A stretch of 64,000 bases of DNA, taken from assembly GCA_900539185.1 (NCBI GenBank), contig UQBG01000008.1:1-64000 (forward strand), given 5' to 3'. Shown piece by piece: positions 1 to 9,937 of this stretch. This stretch comes from an uncultured Clostridium sp. Its GTDB lineage: Bacteria > Bacillota > Clostridia > Lachnospirales > Lachnospiraceae. Each line of letters opens with the position of its first letter. Positions within the stretch are counted from its first letter, which is position 1. The position numbers and the translations under genes are program-made. The notes under the pieces are model-generated. The model was given only the letters and a program-made list of their open reading frames with translations. It made no database searches and was not told the origin of the DNA.

Positions 1-33
1 AGAATATACATCAAACGTCTTTGAATATAAGAA

Positions 34-79
34 AATAGATGAAATATACTTGCTTAATACTTAATATATTCCATCTATT
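34..79 (-). terminator. Terminator-like inverted repeat at the window edge
   Basis: Two 15-base arms, 34-48 and 65-79, are reverse complements with one mismatch, which is a G-U wobble if read on the minus strand. The loop is 16 bases. On the minus strand the stem is followed by a U-rich run (TTTTCTT). It looks like a minus-strand terminator, but the long loop weakens the call and the gene it would serve is unclear because the pilus operon already has a terminator at 292-342. Confidence 0.3.
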
Positions 80-159
80 CCTGTTTGTCAATATTTTTAT
101 GCAATTTGTCTTTATTATTTTTACATATCAAACTTTAAAAACTTGGAAGCATAACCCCT

Positions 160-280
160 TAAACCTTATTGCCGTCTGAACTCAGGTGGCAGCCCTGTAA
201 GGGCTGGCGACAGGAAATTAAGCAATCTGACGGCAATTCATGTGAGCAAGTCGGTGACATCTCATGAGGTTAGTAACAAT
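160..280 (+). ncRNA. Candidate structured RNA, class not identified
   Basis: This GC-richer island in AT-rich intergenic DNA has nested complementarity. An outer 9-bp stem pairs ATTGCCGTC (168-176) with GACGGCAAT (229-237). It encloses a hairpin CAGCCC (190-195)/GGGCTG (201-206) with loop TGTAA and an unpaired purine-rich stretch at 207-228. A further CATG-containing arm pair follows at about 239-274. No ORF overlaps it. The architecture suggests a compact folded RNA or the remnant of an RNA-bearing mobile element. I have only a weak impression of similarity to the HEARO/omega-RNA class associated with IscB/IsrB and cannot verify it. Strand is a guess. The flanks, 1-159 and 281-291, are AT-rich with no gene. 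Confidence 0.35.
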
Positions 281-291
281 ATAGTATATAA

Positions 292-342
292 AAACTCCCT
301 TCCAAGCCATCGTACAATGTACGTATGTCTGAAAGGGAGTTT
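292..342 (-). terminator. Terminator of the type IV pilus operon
   Basis: Arms AAACTCCCTT (292-301) and AAGGGAGTTT (333-342) form a 10-bp stem around an inner CGTAC/GTACG helper stem. On the minus strand the stem ends in a short U run. It lies about 40 bases beyond the stop codon of the last pilus-operon gene (381), the right place for a rho-independent terminator. Confidence 0.65.
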
Positions 343-380
343 CTGTTGTTCACTAAGTGTTTCCTGTTTTCTTATAAGTA

Positions 381-3300
381 TTAGGTCAAATCCAACAGAT
401 CTCTGTTCAGATTTACTTTAATACGTTTTGTTAAAACAGTCTCTACACCATCTTTCAAAGTTGTTACCCGGATTACCAGATATGTATACTTATTATTATA
501 TGGTGCAAAGTAATCAATATACGTCTTGCCATCCTCTGCCAATTTCAACTGCGTTGACAGTGCCGGGAAGTTCACCTGATCAATAATTTGAACCTTACCG
601 GCTCTTAAATTATCTATCAAATCCTTCGCTGCCTGTTGATCTGCAGTTAAATTGCTGCCCTTCGGATATGCCATATCCAGAACCATCTGATCAACACCCT
701 TTGTAAACTGATCGTTCTTCTCTCCATCTGCTCCCAAGCCGTAATCTAAATCGTAGAAGATCTGAACATTTGTGATGTCCTTCATATAGCTACCGCCTAC
801 CTTGAAACCGAATTCAGGGTAAGAGGTTCTGGAGTTAACATTGATCGAATACTCATCGGTTGTCTCATCATACTTAACCACATTACCAGGTGCCTTCGTG
901 GTTCCATCCGGATCGTACAGAATGATATCCTGTTCAATCGTAGGCTTCTTTGTACTCTTATTCGCCATATTAACCAGTACGTTCAAGAACAATCTACGCT
1001 CATCATTGTTATCTCTCTGATCACCGGTTATCAATGCATGTCCGGCACCACAGTATGTGATATTACCTACAGAGTAGATATAATAACTATCTGCTCCATC
1101 TCTTGGCGATGCTGCATAGAAGGAAGAATTTTCCTTCATTGTTGTATAGTCCTTACCCCCGGACTGTCCTGCCGATGAACTACTGTCTGCTGCTAATGTA
1201 TACCATACGGTTACATCCTCATTCTCCAGATCCAATGCAAATGCCTGACTGTGCGTATTTGAAATACGCAGTTCGGATGCAATATAGAATGGGTAGGTTG
1301 TTACAACACCTCTATTTACCTGTGTTGCCTTTGCTGTACCTGTTACATTTAACGGACCGCTAACCTGCATGTTATACTTAATAGCATTTTCAATCTGAAA
1401 CTCAGCATATGTATACCGTAAAGTTGTTCCGTTATTTGTTTCATACACATTAAATACATCTGAATATCCCAGCAATCCTAACTTACCAGTTCCCTTACTT
1501 GCTTTCTGCATCCAAGAGCTTACCGTTGAATTCCATGCTGCACCGTTAGCTGTACTACTACTACTCAAATCCAAACTACTATCCGATGACAGATTACTCA
1601 GGAAATACCGTCCGGAATCTGTTGCTGTATACTTGCTGATCGGACTCGACTCTGTTCCTGCACCTATCTCAAAATGATTATATGGTGTCATTCCCATTTC
1701 CGGTCTCAATGTTGCAGTTAATGTTCTGGCACTCGTCGAACTATTTGAATATGTCATGTTATCATGTGTCATCAATAAACTTCCGCCCGGAACGGTCTGA
1801 CCTGCCGCATTCTTTGTTTCCTTCGTAAATGCTATCAAGTCATCTGCCGCATTCTGACTGAAATCCTTAAAGTTTCCAGCATAATCATCCAAAAATCCAA
1901 CTGCGATTACATCGTAATTCTTTCTCAGATATTCATCCGGGCCATATGCCATCATACTATAATGACGATATTCCCGATAAGCATCTACCATCTTATCATG
2001 CACTTCGATATAAGGCTTATATGCACCGAAGTACACTAAACCTGCCGCCTGACAGTAATTATCACCATGATATACCGAACTATTCAAGTAGAAGAATCGG
2101 AAGTAATCACCAGACTGCAGCATACCATCAATATCATAGGTATTGTAGTCACTAGTCGGATATGACTTTAATTCCTGCGTTGTCGTACCATTCCAGTTCT
2201 TAATCGTATAATATCCTGAATATCCCTTACCATCTCGGATATCCATCAGTGCCTGCCGCAGAGCATCTTCTACCTTCTTCAGACTTTCGTACTGGTTTGT
2301 TCCTTCTGTCAAATATGCATTGTAGATCTTATATGCCTGTTCTGCTTTCTCTGCATACTCTTCCCGTTCCTTCTCCGTAGAAGTTCTTGCCGCATTCGCA
2401 TAATACTCAATATCATCCATATACATGATATCCAGACTAAAGTCATACTCATCTGAAATCAGATCCATGTAATTATAATCCCGATCTTCATGTCCCTTCT
2501 CACTGTCATATCGGTTAATACTCAATGTAGACATGTACTTACCCATATTCATGTCAGAAAGTCCCTGATAATTACCACTCTTTGTTGCTTTTGCTATTAC
2601 ATTACTGTTAAAGTTCAAAGCATCTGAAGTATACTCACTCGGGTTATGCAGTACCGGACAATAACCATACTCACTATTCTTTGCGGTTCCCCAGCTCGAA
2701 TACAGATATGGATTACCACTACTCTGCTGATAGTTCTTATCCAGATAGAAGGTATGTCCATCCGGGTTGGTCGGATTCTCTGACTTACAGTTTTCTACCG
2801 TCATCGGCATAATTTCCAATACCCTTGCTTCCTTCTTATCCTGTGTATCTAACTTTGCAAAACAGGTGATCGTTGAATAACTACCCGCTGTTTCTGTCGT
2901 TGTATCCTTTACCAGTATCTTCCAGCTAAATGCACCAAAATCGGTATCCGAATAAGTGTAGCTTAGCTCAGCTTTTCCATCTGTAAAGTCAACTGATGTT
3001 AACTCTTCATCTGTACCCGCCGAAAATACACCATTATCATTCTGATCTTCTAATAAATATGCTTTATAGGTATGACCGGCAACCGGATCCTTCAGTTCCA
3101 GCTTCCAAGTCACTGTACGATCTGTCAATTCCGTATTTGTATCATTCTCTACGTAAGCAACTGCTGTTGTGTCCATTGCAAACTTTGGTCTTGTTGCACT
3201 CTTTTGACCATATACACAGTTATATAACTCATGATTCAATGTATCATTAAATACGGTTACCTGACTTGCTGCACCATACAGTCCCTGCCGATTATCTACT

Positions 3301-5672
3301 ACCTGTTCATTATCTGACACATAATAGTCAGCAAAAAACTTATTTGCAGCAGTAAGAGCATCGGTGGCCTGTGTACTCAGCTTTCGATTCTGCCAATCTA
3401 ATATAACAGATGAATTCCCTGCCTCACTCTTCTTCTTTTCAGCATATGCACATAACTTAAACATATTACTATCCGGATCCATATACTTGTTCTTATATCC
3501 GGCTGTCTTTGCCTGTTCATATGCCTGCCAGATCTCATGACTGAACACTATTGGCATATTATTGTCAATATAGGCCTTCATCTGTGTTAACCGATCATAG
3601 GTAATATCGTTACCATTCATAAGTGTATACTTATATGGGTTATCCTTTGTCAACCGCTGGCCATTTACAATTGTAAGCTCTCCGGTATGACAATACATAC
3701 TAAATACAGACTCATAATCTCTCCAGTTCTTAGTACTATAATTATTTGGTGCGAATCCATAAGCTGCACTATTCTTGAATGCTGACATATTACCGCCAAC
3801 ATAGATCAAATCATAGCTATCTGATACATCGGCCTTTGCTGTAATAAATTCATCTGTTGACATCTGAACCAATTCCAATTCCAACTCATCAATGGACTTT
3901 CCAAGAGCATAAGCAATCTTTGCTTTTGACAGATCCCACTGATAATATTCCTGAGTCATTACCAGATTTCCATTTGCATCTACCGTCTTATAATCATCAA
4001 TTTCAGAAGTATTTAATACATTCGCCGGTATTGTATAATAATTACCTGTTGGTTTTGTTGCATTATACTGACTTCCCGCATCTGTCGCATTTGTATATTT
4101 GCTCACATTCGTTGTGATCGTCTGAGAAGCTGCCAACTCCTTATCAATCGGATAACATGGCTGTAACTCCAGTACACGGAATGCAGTTGTTGAGATTGAA
4201 CCACTGTTTCCTCCGCCACCATTACCTGACCACTTCCGGAAGGTACTCTTATTTAACAAGGTTGCTAATTGACCAATCTTTGTCGGATTCTTTTCCGGAT
4301 CACTCTGAATGGTCTGTAAGAACTTCGTACCAATTACCAGTACATTACTCTTCTTTGCATATCCATTCGTTGTAACAGATAGATCAACCAACTTACCGAA
4401 GTTTGTAGAAGTATCAATCGTCAAATCTTCCTGACCGGAAGAAGATCCACCCTGATTATTGCCATCTTCTAATGTACCAAATACAATGTAGGTCAATCCG
4501 TTTTTATCATTGGATAAGCTGTTCAGTTCTGCACGAACCTCTGTGCTAATATCATTATTTAAGCTGTAATTTGCACTTGGCGCTATAATGATGTAATCAT
4601 ACTTTTTAATTGTATGCTCCGCATCTACATATAAATCATTTACTGTTAACGTCTTAGCTGTTACACATGTTGTATTTCCCTCTTTAGGTCTATTATCTGT
4701 GTTACCGGTAAATGCCATATCACTTCCTGCATGTGTCATCCAACTTCCAAATCTTGCCATGCTCATTTGCTCATCGTTTGTCGCACTGTCAGCTGTAACA
4801 TACAAAATATTTAACATAGTATCTGTCGTACCAGTTCGTCTCCAATAGCTATTCCAATCTTTATTTTCATCCACTGAATATGCTTTATAACCGGAACGAA
4901 TAGATTCAACAAAATCCGGCAAAATACCAGTACCATCGTTTTTACACAAATCTGCTCCACTGAATCCTGCTTTCCAACTAGATGCATTATATGTTCTGGC
5001 AGTTCTCCAGCTATTCTTAAAATCACTGGTTGTCATTGCATACAACTGTGTCCTTCCAACCTCTGAAGCAGGTACAATATCTGGAGTATCCCCATTGTTC
5101 TGCATATGATAATTAATCAGTAATGGCTTATTCGAACCAAAAGCATAGTTATGAAGTACCTCATACAGATTCTCTGATATTGCATTTGCTCCTGTATATG
5201 CAACATTTGCATCTGATGACGAATACAGATAAATCAAATCTGCCTTACCTAAGGTAGTTGCCAGATCTTCTGCTCCCATAGCATTTAAGGTTCCTACCTG
5301 AAATGTCTGAACATCAATTTTATCATCTGCCATCATGTCATCAATTGTACGATATCCATTGATCACATACTGCTTAAATGTACCGCTCTTGAACAGCGTC
5401 TCTACTGCTGCATCTGCAGAGGATCCCGGATAGATAATATATACATGATACATATTATCATTTCCGTCTTCCGTGTTATTCGAGTTCTGAATAATACGAT
5501 CAATCTGCGTTAATGACGTAGATGATGAAGCTCCATCTGCCAAATTATTGTACTCAAAGTCATCTACAGAATTTGATTTCATAGATGAAATCACCCAGAT
5601 AGAGGATGCAATCAGGACACACAGTGCGATAACTGCACCGATTATGATTCTTGTTTTCTTATTTGCCAACAT
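381..5672 (-). CDS. Giant membrane-anchored exported protein at the end of the pilus operon (possibly DUF5057 family)
   Basis: A 1763-aa protein with a short basic N-terminus and one transmembrane segment at about residues 9-29; everything after that should be extracellular. There is no class III prepilin cleavage motif, so it is anchored or secreted by the Sec route rather than assembled as a pilin. The exported part is rich in Asn, Ser, Thr and Tyr. A motif of the form RVLE(L/I)xP occurs twice (near residues 500 and 950), and a hydrophobic strand ending Y-D-hydrophobic-I recurs (near 360, 624 and 1257), which hints at repeated alpha/beta modules. It is the last gene of the pil operon, 30 bp after a J-like minor pilin, with a good GGAG site before the ATG. 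It resembles the large Lachnospiraceae proteins annotated DUF5057; that name is from memory. Role as adhesin, pilus tip or surface partner is inference. Confidence 0.7.
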   Translation of the reverse strand: MLANKKTRIIIGAVIALCVLIASSIWVISSMKSNSVDDFEYNNLADGASSSTSLTQIDRIIQNSNNTEDGNDNMYHVYIIYPGSSADAAVETLFKSGTFKQYVINGYRTIDDMMADDKIDVQTFQVGTLNAMGAEDLATTLGKADLIYLYSSSDANVAYTGANAISENLYEVLHNYAFGSNKPLLINYHMQNNGDTPDIVPASEVGRTQLYAMTTSDFKNSWRTARTYNASSWKAGFSGADLCKNDGTGILPDFVESIRSGYKAYSVDENKDWNSYWRRTGTTDTMLNILYVTADSATNDEQMSMARFGSWMTHAGSDMAFTGNTDNRPKEGNTTCVTAKTLTVNDLYVDAEHTIKKYDYIIIAPSANYSLNNDISTEVRAELNSLSNDKNGLTYIVFGTLEDGNNQGGSSSGQEDLTIDTSTNFGKLVDLSVTTNGYAKKSNVLVIGTKFLQTIQSDPEKNPTKIGQLATLLNKSTFRKWSGNGGGGNSGSISTTAFRVLELQPCYPIDKELAASQTITTNVSKYTNATDAGSQYNATKPTGNYYTIPANVLNTSEIDDYKTVDANGNLVMTQEYYQWDLSKAKIAYALGKSIDELELELVQMSTDEFITAKADVSDSYDLIYVGGNMSAFKNSAAYGFAPNNYSTKNWRDYESVFSMYCHTGELTIVNGQRLTKDNPYKYTLMNGNDITYDRLTQMKAYIDNNMPIVFSHEIWQAYEQAKTAGYKNKYMDPDSNMFKLCAYAEKKKSEAGNSSVILDWQNRKLSTQATDALTAANKFFADYYVSDNEQVVDNRQGLYGAASQVTVFNDTLNHELYNCVYGQKSATRPKFAMDTTAVAYVENDTNTELTDRTVTWKLELKDPVAGHTYKAYLLEDQNDNGVFSAGTDEELTSVDFTDGKAELSYTYSDTDFGAFSWKILVKDTTTETAGSYSTITCFAKLDTQDKKEARVLEIMPMTVENCKSENPTNPDGHTFYLDKNYQQSSGNPYLYSSWGTAKNSEYGYCPVLHNPSEYTSDALNFNSNVIAKATKSGNYQGLSDMNMGKYMSTLSINRYDSEKGHEDRDYNYMDLISDEYDFSLDIMYMDDIEYYANAARTSTEKEREEYAEKAEQAYKIYNAYLTEGTNQYESLKKVEDALRQALMDIRDGKGYSGYYTIKNWNGTTTQELKSYPTSDYNTYDIDGMLQSGDYFRFFYLNSSVYHGDNYCQAAGLVYFGAYKPYIEVHDKMVDAYREYRHYSMMAYGPDEYLRKNYDVIAVGFLDDYAGNFKDFSQNAADDLIAFTKETKNAAGQTVPGGSLLMTHDNMTYSNSSTSARTLTATLRPEMGMTPYNHFEIGAGTESSPISKYTATDSGRYFLSNLSSDSSLDLSSSSTANGAAWNSTVSSWMQKASKGTGKLGLLGYSDVFNVYETNNGTTLRYTYAEFQIENAIKYNMQVSGPLNVTGTAKATQVNRGVVTTYPFYIASELRISNTHSQAFALDLENEDVTVWYTLAADSSSSAGQSGGKDYTTMKENSSFYAASPRDGADSYYIYSVGNITYCGAGHALITGDQRDNNDERRLFLNVLVNMANKSTKKPTIEQDIILYDPDGTTKAPGNVVKYDETTDEYSINVNSRTSYPEFGFKVGGSYMKDITNVQIFYDLDYGLGADGEKNDQFTKGVDQMVLDMAYPKGSNLTADQQAAKDLIDNLRAGKVQIIDQVNFPALSTQLKLAEDGKTYIDYFAPYNNKYTYLVIRVTTLKDGVETVLTKRIKVNLNRDLLDLT

Positions 5673-5702
5673 AATTTACTCCTTTCTCACATTCTATCCA
5701 GT

Positions 5703-6656
5703 CTAACTTTCACTACTAGTATCTTCACTACTGTCATCCTCGCTGGAATTTTCAATCGTAAACTTCGCATTCTGAGGATTCAACACATAGCTGTTTCTGA
5801 TTCGTATCATACCCTGATCTGTATTCTCTATCGTTTGCTTCTCAGAATTCATCGTCAGATTCAGGGAATTATCTCTCGGCAATGCATATGCATACACACC
5901 ACTGATATTTTTACACACCAGACTCACATCTTCATTACTCAAAAGATCATCATTTAATTCCGGAACATCCGTATTCATATCTATCTTTGTCGCCGAACCA
6001 CTTTCGATATATCGGTTCGTGGTATCTGCATTCTGTGCATACTCGGTATTACCACTTGCCGGTGCATAGATTGAATCTGCTCTATATGCACCATACTTCC
6101 GATATAAATAAATATTCATGGTATCGGATGACTCACTTGGTTTTGTAAAGTAATACACATCCAATACCTGCTGATATGGATTGTTCAACTGCTTATGTTC
6201 CGCATTCGCACCAATATTCACATTTGACTTCTGTTCATATAAGATGCTGATATAATCAATAGACTTTTTATCATCTCCTGTCTGCTTCTGCAAGGCAAAG
6301 AATGCATATAATGGTCTTCCCGTGGAAGATACCGTAGGATCTGTCAGATTTCCATCACTTCCCTGTATATACAACTTACCCACTGCTGTAGCATAATTCG
6401 TTCCATTGGTACCGACTGCTACGTATTCTTTTCCATCACATCCGATTCGGATCTCAGAAGCTTGCATGATTTTATCCGATATCATGTTATATACTTCCTG
6501 CCCTGTTTTCTGAAGTTCTGTATCATTCCGCGTTCTGGTATAAATACCTGTTGTCGTATTCATGAAACTAGCCAGTGCAACCATAATCAGCGCCAAAATT
6601 GCAATTGCTATGATCAGCTCAACTAATGAAAAGCCTTGATTGTGTTTATTCTTCAT
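5703..6656 (-). CDS. Type IV minor pilin, GspJ/PilW-like
   Basis: A 317-aa prepilin. The N-terminus has a class III signal with cleavage after Gly8 (G-FSLVELIIAIAILALI), Glu5 of the mature protein and a hydrophobic helix to about residue 28. The sequence of the helix and the large C-terminal domain fit the J-type pseudopilin/PilW group, which caps or primes the filament. The C-terminus is a Ser/Glu/Asp-rich tail. It is 20 bp downstream of an H-like prepilin and 30 bp upstream of the giant exported protein. A GGGGGAG site precedes the ATG. Processing would be by the PilD encoded at 14384-15184. Confidence 0.85.
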   Translation of the reverse strand: MKNKHNQGFSLVELIIAIAILALIMVALASFMNTTTGIYTRTRNDTELQKTGQEVYNMISDKIMQASEIRIGCDGKEYVAVGTNGTNYATAVGKLYIQGSDGNLTDPTVSSTGRPLYAFFALQKQTGDDKKSIDYISILYEQKSNVNIGANAEHKQLNNPYQQVLDVYYFTKPSESSDTMNIYLYRKYGAYRADSIYAPASGNTEYAQNADTTNRYIESGSATKIDMNTDVPELNDDLLSNEDVSLVCKNISGVYAYALPRDNSLNLTMNSEKQTIENTDQGMIRIRNSYVLNPQNAKFTIENSSEDDSSEDTSSES

Positions 6657-6676
6657 TGTTCAATCTCCCCCTTTCA

Positions 6677-7324
6677 CTAGTACGTTTCGAAGTAAAGACC
6701 TGTGTTTTTAACCAAATGAACCGTTGTGATTAAATCACCATTGGCACGATAGAAGCGATACTCACCTTCATTTTTTGCTACAGATCCATCACTCTTATTA
6801 AATTTGATTACTACACCGCCGGTAGCATTCGGATTTGCCTCCGCATCTACTTCCGGTATTGACTGTTCCTCTAATATACCATCACCGTTCGTGTCCGCCC
6901 AATACTCAATCCAGCCTCGATTCATAACTTTTACCGGATTTGTTGTTCCTGAATAATCATAATAGGAAGCATCCGCTAATGTATACGTTCCGGCTGTTCC
7001 TGCATCCTCCGGCCTATGATATGCATTGTACGATCCACCACTCTCAGCAGTTCCCCAATAGCCACGTTCGATATAATAGGTTTCATCCGCTGTATTATAA
7101 TACAGTCGAAGTGCCATTCGCGAATCCTGCGACATAGTTGCCTTACGAAGAGTCGATACCTCGGATTCAAATGTAGACACAGACCGCTTATACTTAGCAG
7201 AGTCTACCGATCGCCATGTAACAAGTGATGCTGCGGTCAGTATACCGATAATTGCGATTACCATTATCAGCTCTACCATTGAATAGCCTTTGTTATTCTT
7301 ATGCTGCTTCATAATCATCATCAC
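6677..7324 (-). CDS. Type IV minor pilin, GspH/FimT-like
   Basis: A 215-aa prepilin with the motif G-YSMVELIMVIAIIGILTA: cleavage after Gly13 (numbered from the first ATG), Glu5 present, then a hydrophobic helix and a soluble domain of about 170 residues. The helix and the following SVDSAKYKRSVSTFESEV stretch resemble H-type pseudopilins and FimT. The start is uncertain: the gene opens with ATG-ATG-ATG-ATT-ATG behind an AGGCGGTG site, so the real start may be 12 bases downstream (7312), which would give the usual short leader MKQHKNNKG. It begins 3 bp after the end of the 869-aa gene. Confidence 0.85.
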   Translation of the reverse strand: MMMIMKQHKNNKGYSMVELIMVIAIIGILTAASLVTWRSVDSAKYKRSVSTFESEVSTLRKATMSQDSRMALRLYYNTADETYYIERGYWGTAESGGSYNAYHRPEDAGTAGTYTLADASYYDYSGTTNPVKVMNRGWIEYWADTNGDGILEEQSIPEVDAEANPNATGGVVIKFNKSDGSVAKNEGEYRFYRANGDLITTVHLVKNTGLYFETY

Positions 7325-7327
7325 CGC

Positions 7328-9937
7328 CTAATCTTCTACATTCTTCTTCCAGTTCTCGTACTGAATAATATCTCCCAGTTCAATACGATCTACAGAAGTT
7401 CCGCCTTCAGTACCATCCTTATCTCCGTCATCCTTTACTAAATCACGGAAGATCTTATCAAGATTCCACTTCTTACATTCATCCGGATGATCCTCTGCAT
7501 ATTCCAGCATATCTTTTACCAACTGTCGATCGGATGTAAAAGACATCTTATGATCGACGATTACTTTACTTCCTGTGATGATAAGTCCATTAAACTTTGT
7601 CACCTTAGAACCAAAGGTAACATTACCGGTTGTTATAATCAAACCGCTTAACTCACCATCTCCACTGATTGTAAGATCACCCTTGGCTAACCATACCTGG
7701 GGAGCTGTATACTCATCATATGCGTCATTCAACAATACTTTTTCATTTACGCTGGATGCAGGTAACTGTGACATATCCAAATAACAATCTATCGGTGTCA
7801 GATTGTTATAATGACTCTCGCCATCCTCACCCTCGATTATGCCGGACTTGCCGATTGCATCCAAAATCTCTGTTGCCTTCTTATAATCATCGGAATCAGA
7901 TTCGTACTTGCTTGGGTCAACCGGTTCCAATGCATACTGCATCTGACTATATAAAGTATTATACTGCTTTGATATCTGATTAAAGTTTGCTATCGTTGCT
8001 GCGTTTGAATTACTCTCTCCCAGCAGATTATCCGCATTTACGCTACTGCTTCTGTTTGTTACTGTCAGTTGCCGGCTATTTGCAACATTTAATGCTCCCG
8101 CTGTATAAGCACCACTTGTTGTAACCTTTGTCCGGTTAGTCAGATCAATATTTGTCTTAAAATCAGCATAACCGGATAAGTTTACTAAATCTGTTGCCAC
8201 CGATGCATACGCTTCATTCGGAAGATCATTCACATACCAGTCAATAAATGCGGCCGACTCATCCGGTCCCTTAAAGTTCAGGAAATAATAGGTATGTCCG
8301 GATATGATATTTGCAACAACATAATCGTACTGTCTACCCGGCGTTGCAGATGTCTTTACCCACTGCTGCAATTTTTCCACGATCTTATCATTCGCGATAC
8401 TGGTTGTTGTAAAGATCGGAACCATATCCTTATCTACTTCTACCGGAATATATGCGATCTGATTACTTTTTACCGTGATAGATTCACCGGTCTGAATATC
8501 CTGATTGTCCTTTGGTGCCTCTGTATAGTATGTACGTGTATATGTACCACTATCATCGGTTACAACTTCCGCATTCTTCTGTCTTGTCGTTTCAATATAA
8601 GCACGACCTGCCACATACAAATCATCCAGTGAGAACAGGATGTTTGCATTATTACCGTTTACGATAATCGAACTACTACCAAAATGCGGCTTTGCATTTG
8701 CTGTATCACCGGTTGTATCTCCTTCTGTTAAATAGTAAGATAATGCGCGCTTAGATTCGTCTGTTGTAGCAGAATAATTATATCCATAGTAATTACCGTT
8801 CATCTTCACAGTTGCATTATCGGAATTAATTTCCATATCATCTGCCACATGTGAATTTGCCCATATTTCTAATGAGCCACCGGTATAACGCTGTCCGGCT
8901 CTTCGGTTACTGGAAGGTGCCATAACGATATTATCAGCCCATAGATCTGTATACTTATTATTATTTTCATCAATGGTCATACCATAGATGCTTAGATTGC
9001 CATCATTGATAACAGCTATTGTTCCCGGTACGATAACCTTGTCAGCACTGATCGTTACATCACTGCCATTGTTATAAATACCTGAATACTTGCTGGAATC
9101 ACTGACTCCATCATATGCACTATCAGATGCATGACTTGATATTACGCCAGCATTTGAATAAAACTTATTATAATTATCAGATGCTGCATACACATTACCG
9201 CTGATTGTTATCAGCCGATCTGCCGTTGGATCAGCCCCAGCCGGAACATTGAACTCAACTCCCCGGTCTGCAACCATGGAGAACTCCAGCAATGCATTAT
9301 TTAATCCACTTGCATCACTAAATGCTACGTTAAAGTTTGGCTCTGATATCACAATATCTGTTGTAATAGACTGAATATAATTGTTGATTTCTCTCTTTAC
9401 AGTAACATTATGTAAAATAATCTTATCGTAAATAGACTTACCGTTCTCTGTCGTAGTTACGATTTCCATATACAATCTAGGCTGTCCGGTTACTGATGTA
9501 TCATTCTGCATCAGTTCGACGCCCGGTGTTGTAATAAAAGAATTTAAATTATCATACAAATTGGCCTGTACCTTATAATTATCATCATTTGCAAGAAGAT
9601 ATAAAAACTTCTGCTTCATGATTCGATTTGCTTCCGCCTCTGATATCTTTGTGTACTTTCCATTATCATACTGCACCATAACTTCCATGGTATCTGCGTA
9701 GGCCGTCATCAGATGTTTCATAGAGTCCTTACCTACACCACTGTACACTTCATCCATCGCTTTCTCCAGATAATAGAAGTTATTTTTATCATCCAGATCC
9801 ATCCGGCACATCCGGTAATAATATCCAACGGATGCCAGAATAACCGCAATCAATATACTCATACACGCCAGTGAAACCATGATTACAATAAAGGTATTAC
9901 CATCGTTATTCCATTTTTCTTTCATTCGCTTTAACAT
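7328..9937 (-). CDS. Very large GspK/PilX-like minor pilin with a beta-rich exported domain
   Basis: An 869-aa protein with N-terminus GNTFIVIMVSLACMSILIAV: a charged leader ending in Gly13, then a pilin-like hydrophobic helix (about 14-40) that lacks the Glu5 conserved in ordinary pilins. Absence of Glu5 is the hallmark of K-type tip pseudopilins, and its place among I-, H- and J-like genes supports that reading. The exported part is Asn/Ser/Asp-rich. It has many short hydrophobic strands, including repeated IxGN/GSxxI units near residues 220-330 and 760-800, suggesting a beta-solenoid. It is several times larger than typical GspK (about 320 aa). Its ATG overlaps the stop of the upstream gene (TAATG), implying translational coupling. 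Confidence 0.7.
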   Translation of the reverse strand: MLKRMKEKWNNDGNTFIVIMVSLACMSILIAVILASVGYYYRMCRMDLDDKNNFYYLEKAMDEVYSGVGKDSMKHLMTAYADTMEVMVQYDNGKYTKISEAEANRIMKQKFLYLLANDDNYKVQANLYDNLNSFITTPGVELMQNDTSVTGQPRLYMEIVTTTENGKSIYDKIILHNVTVKREINNYIQSITTDIVISEPNFNVAFSDASGLNNALLEFSMVADRGVEFNVPAGADPTADRLITISGNVYAASDNYNKFYSNAGVISSHASDSAYDGVSDSSKYSGIYNNGSDVTISADKVIVPGTIAVINDGNLSIYGMTIDENNNKYTDLWADNIVMAPSSNRRAGQRYTGGSLEIWANSHVADDMEINSDNATVKMNGNYYGYNYSATTDESKRALSYYLTEGDTTGDTANAKPHFGSSSIIVNGNNANILFSLDDLYVAGRAYIETTRQKNAEVVTDDSGTYTRTYYTEAPKDNQDIQTGESITVKSNQIAYIPVEVDKDMVPIFTTTSIANDKIVEKLQQWVKTSATPGRQYDYVVANIISGHTYYFLNFKGPDESAAFIDWYVNDLPNEAYASVATDLVNLSGYADFKTNIDLTNRTKVTTSGAYTAGALNVANSRQLTVTNRSSSVNADNLLGESNSNAATIANFNQISKQYNTLYSQMQYALEPVDPSKYESDSDDYKKATEILDAIGKSGIIEGEDGESHYNNLTPIDCYLDMSQLPASSVNEKVLLNDAYDEYTAPQVWLAKGDLTISGDGELSGLIITTGNVTFGSKVTKFNGLIITGSKVIVDHKMSFTSDRQLVKDMLEYAEDHPDECKKWNLDKIFRDLVKDDGDKDGTEGGTSVDRIELGDIIQYENWKKNVED

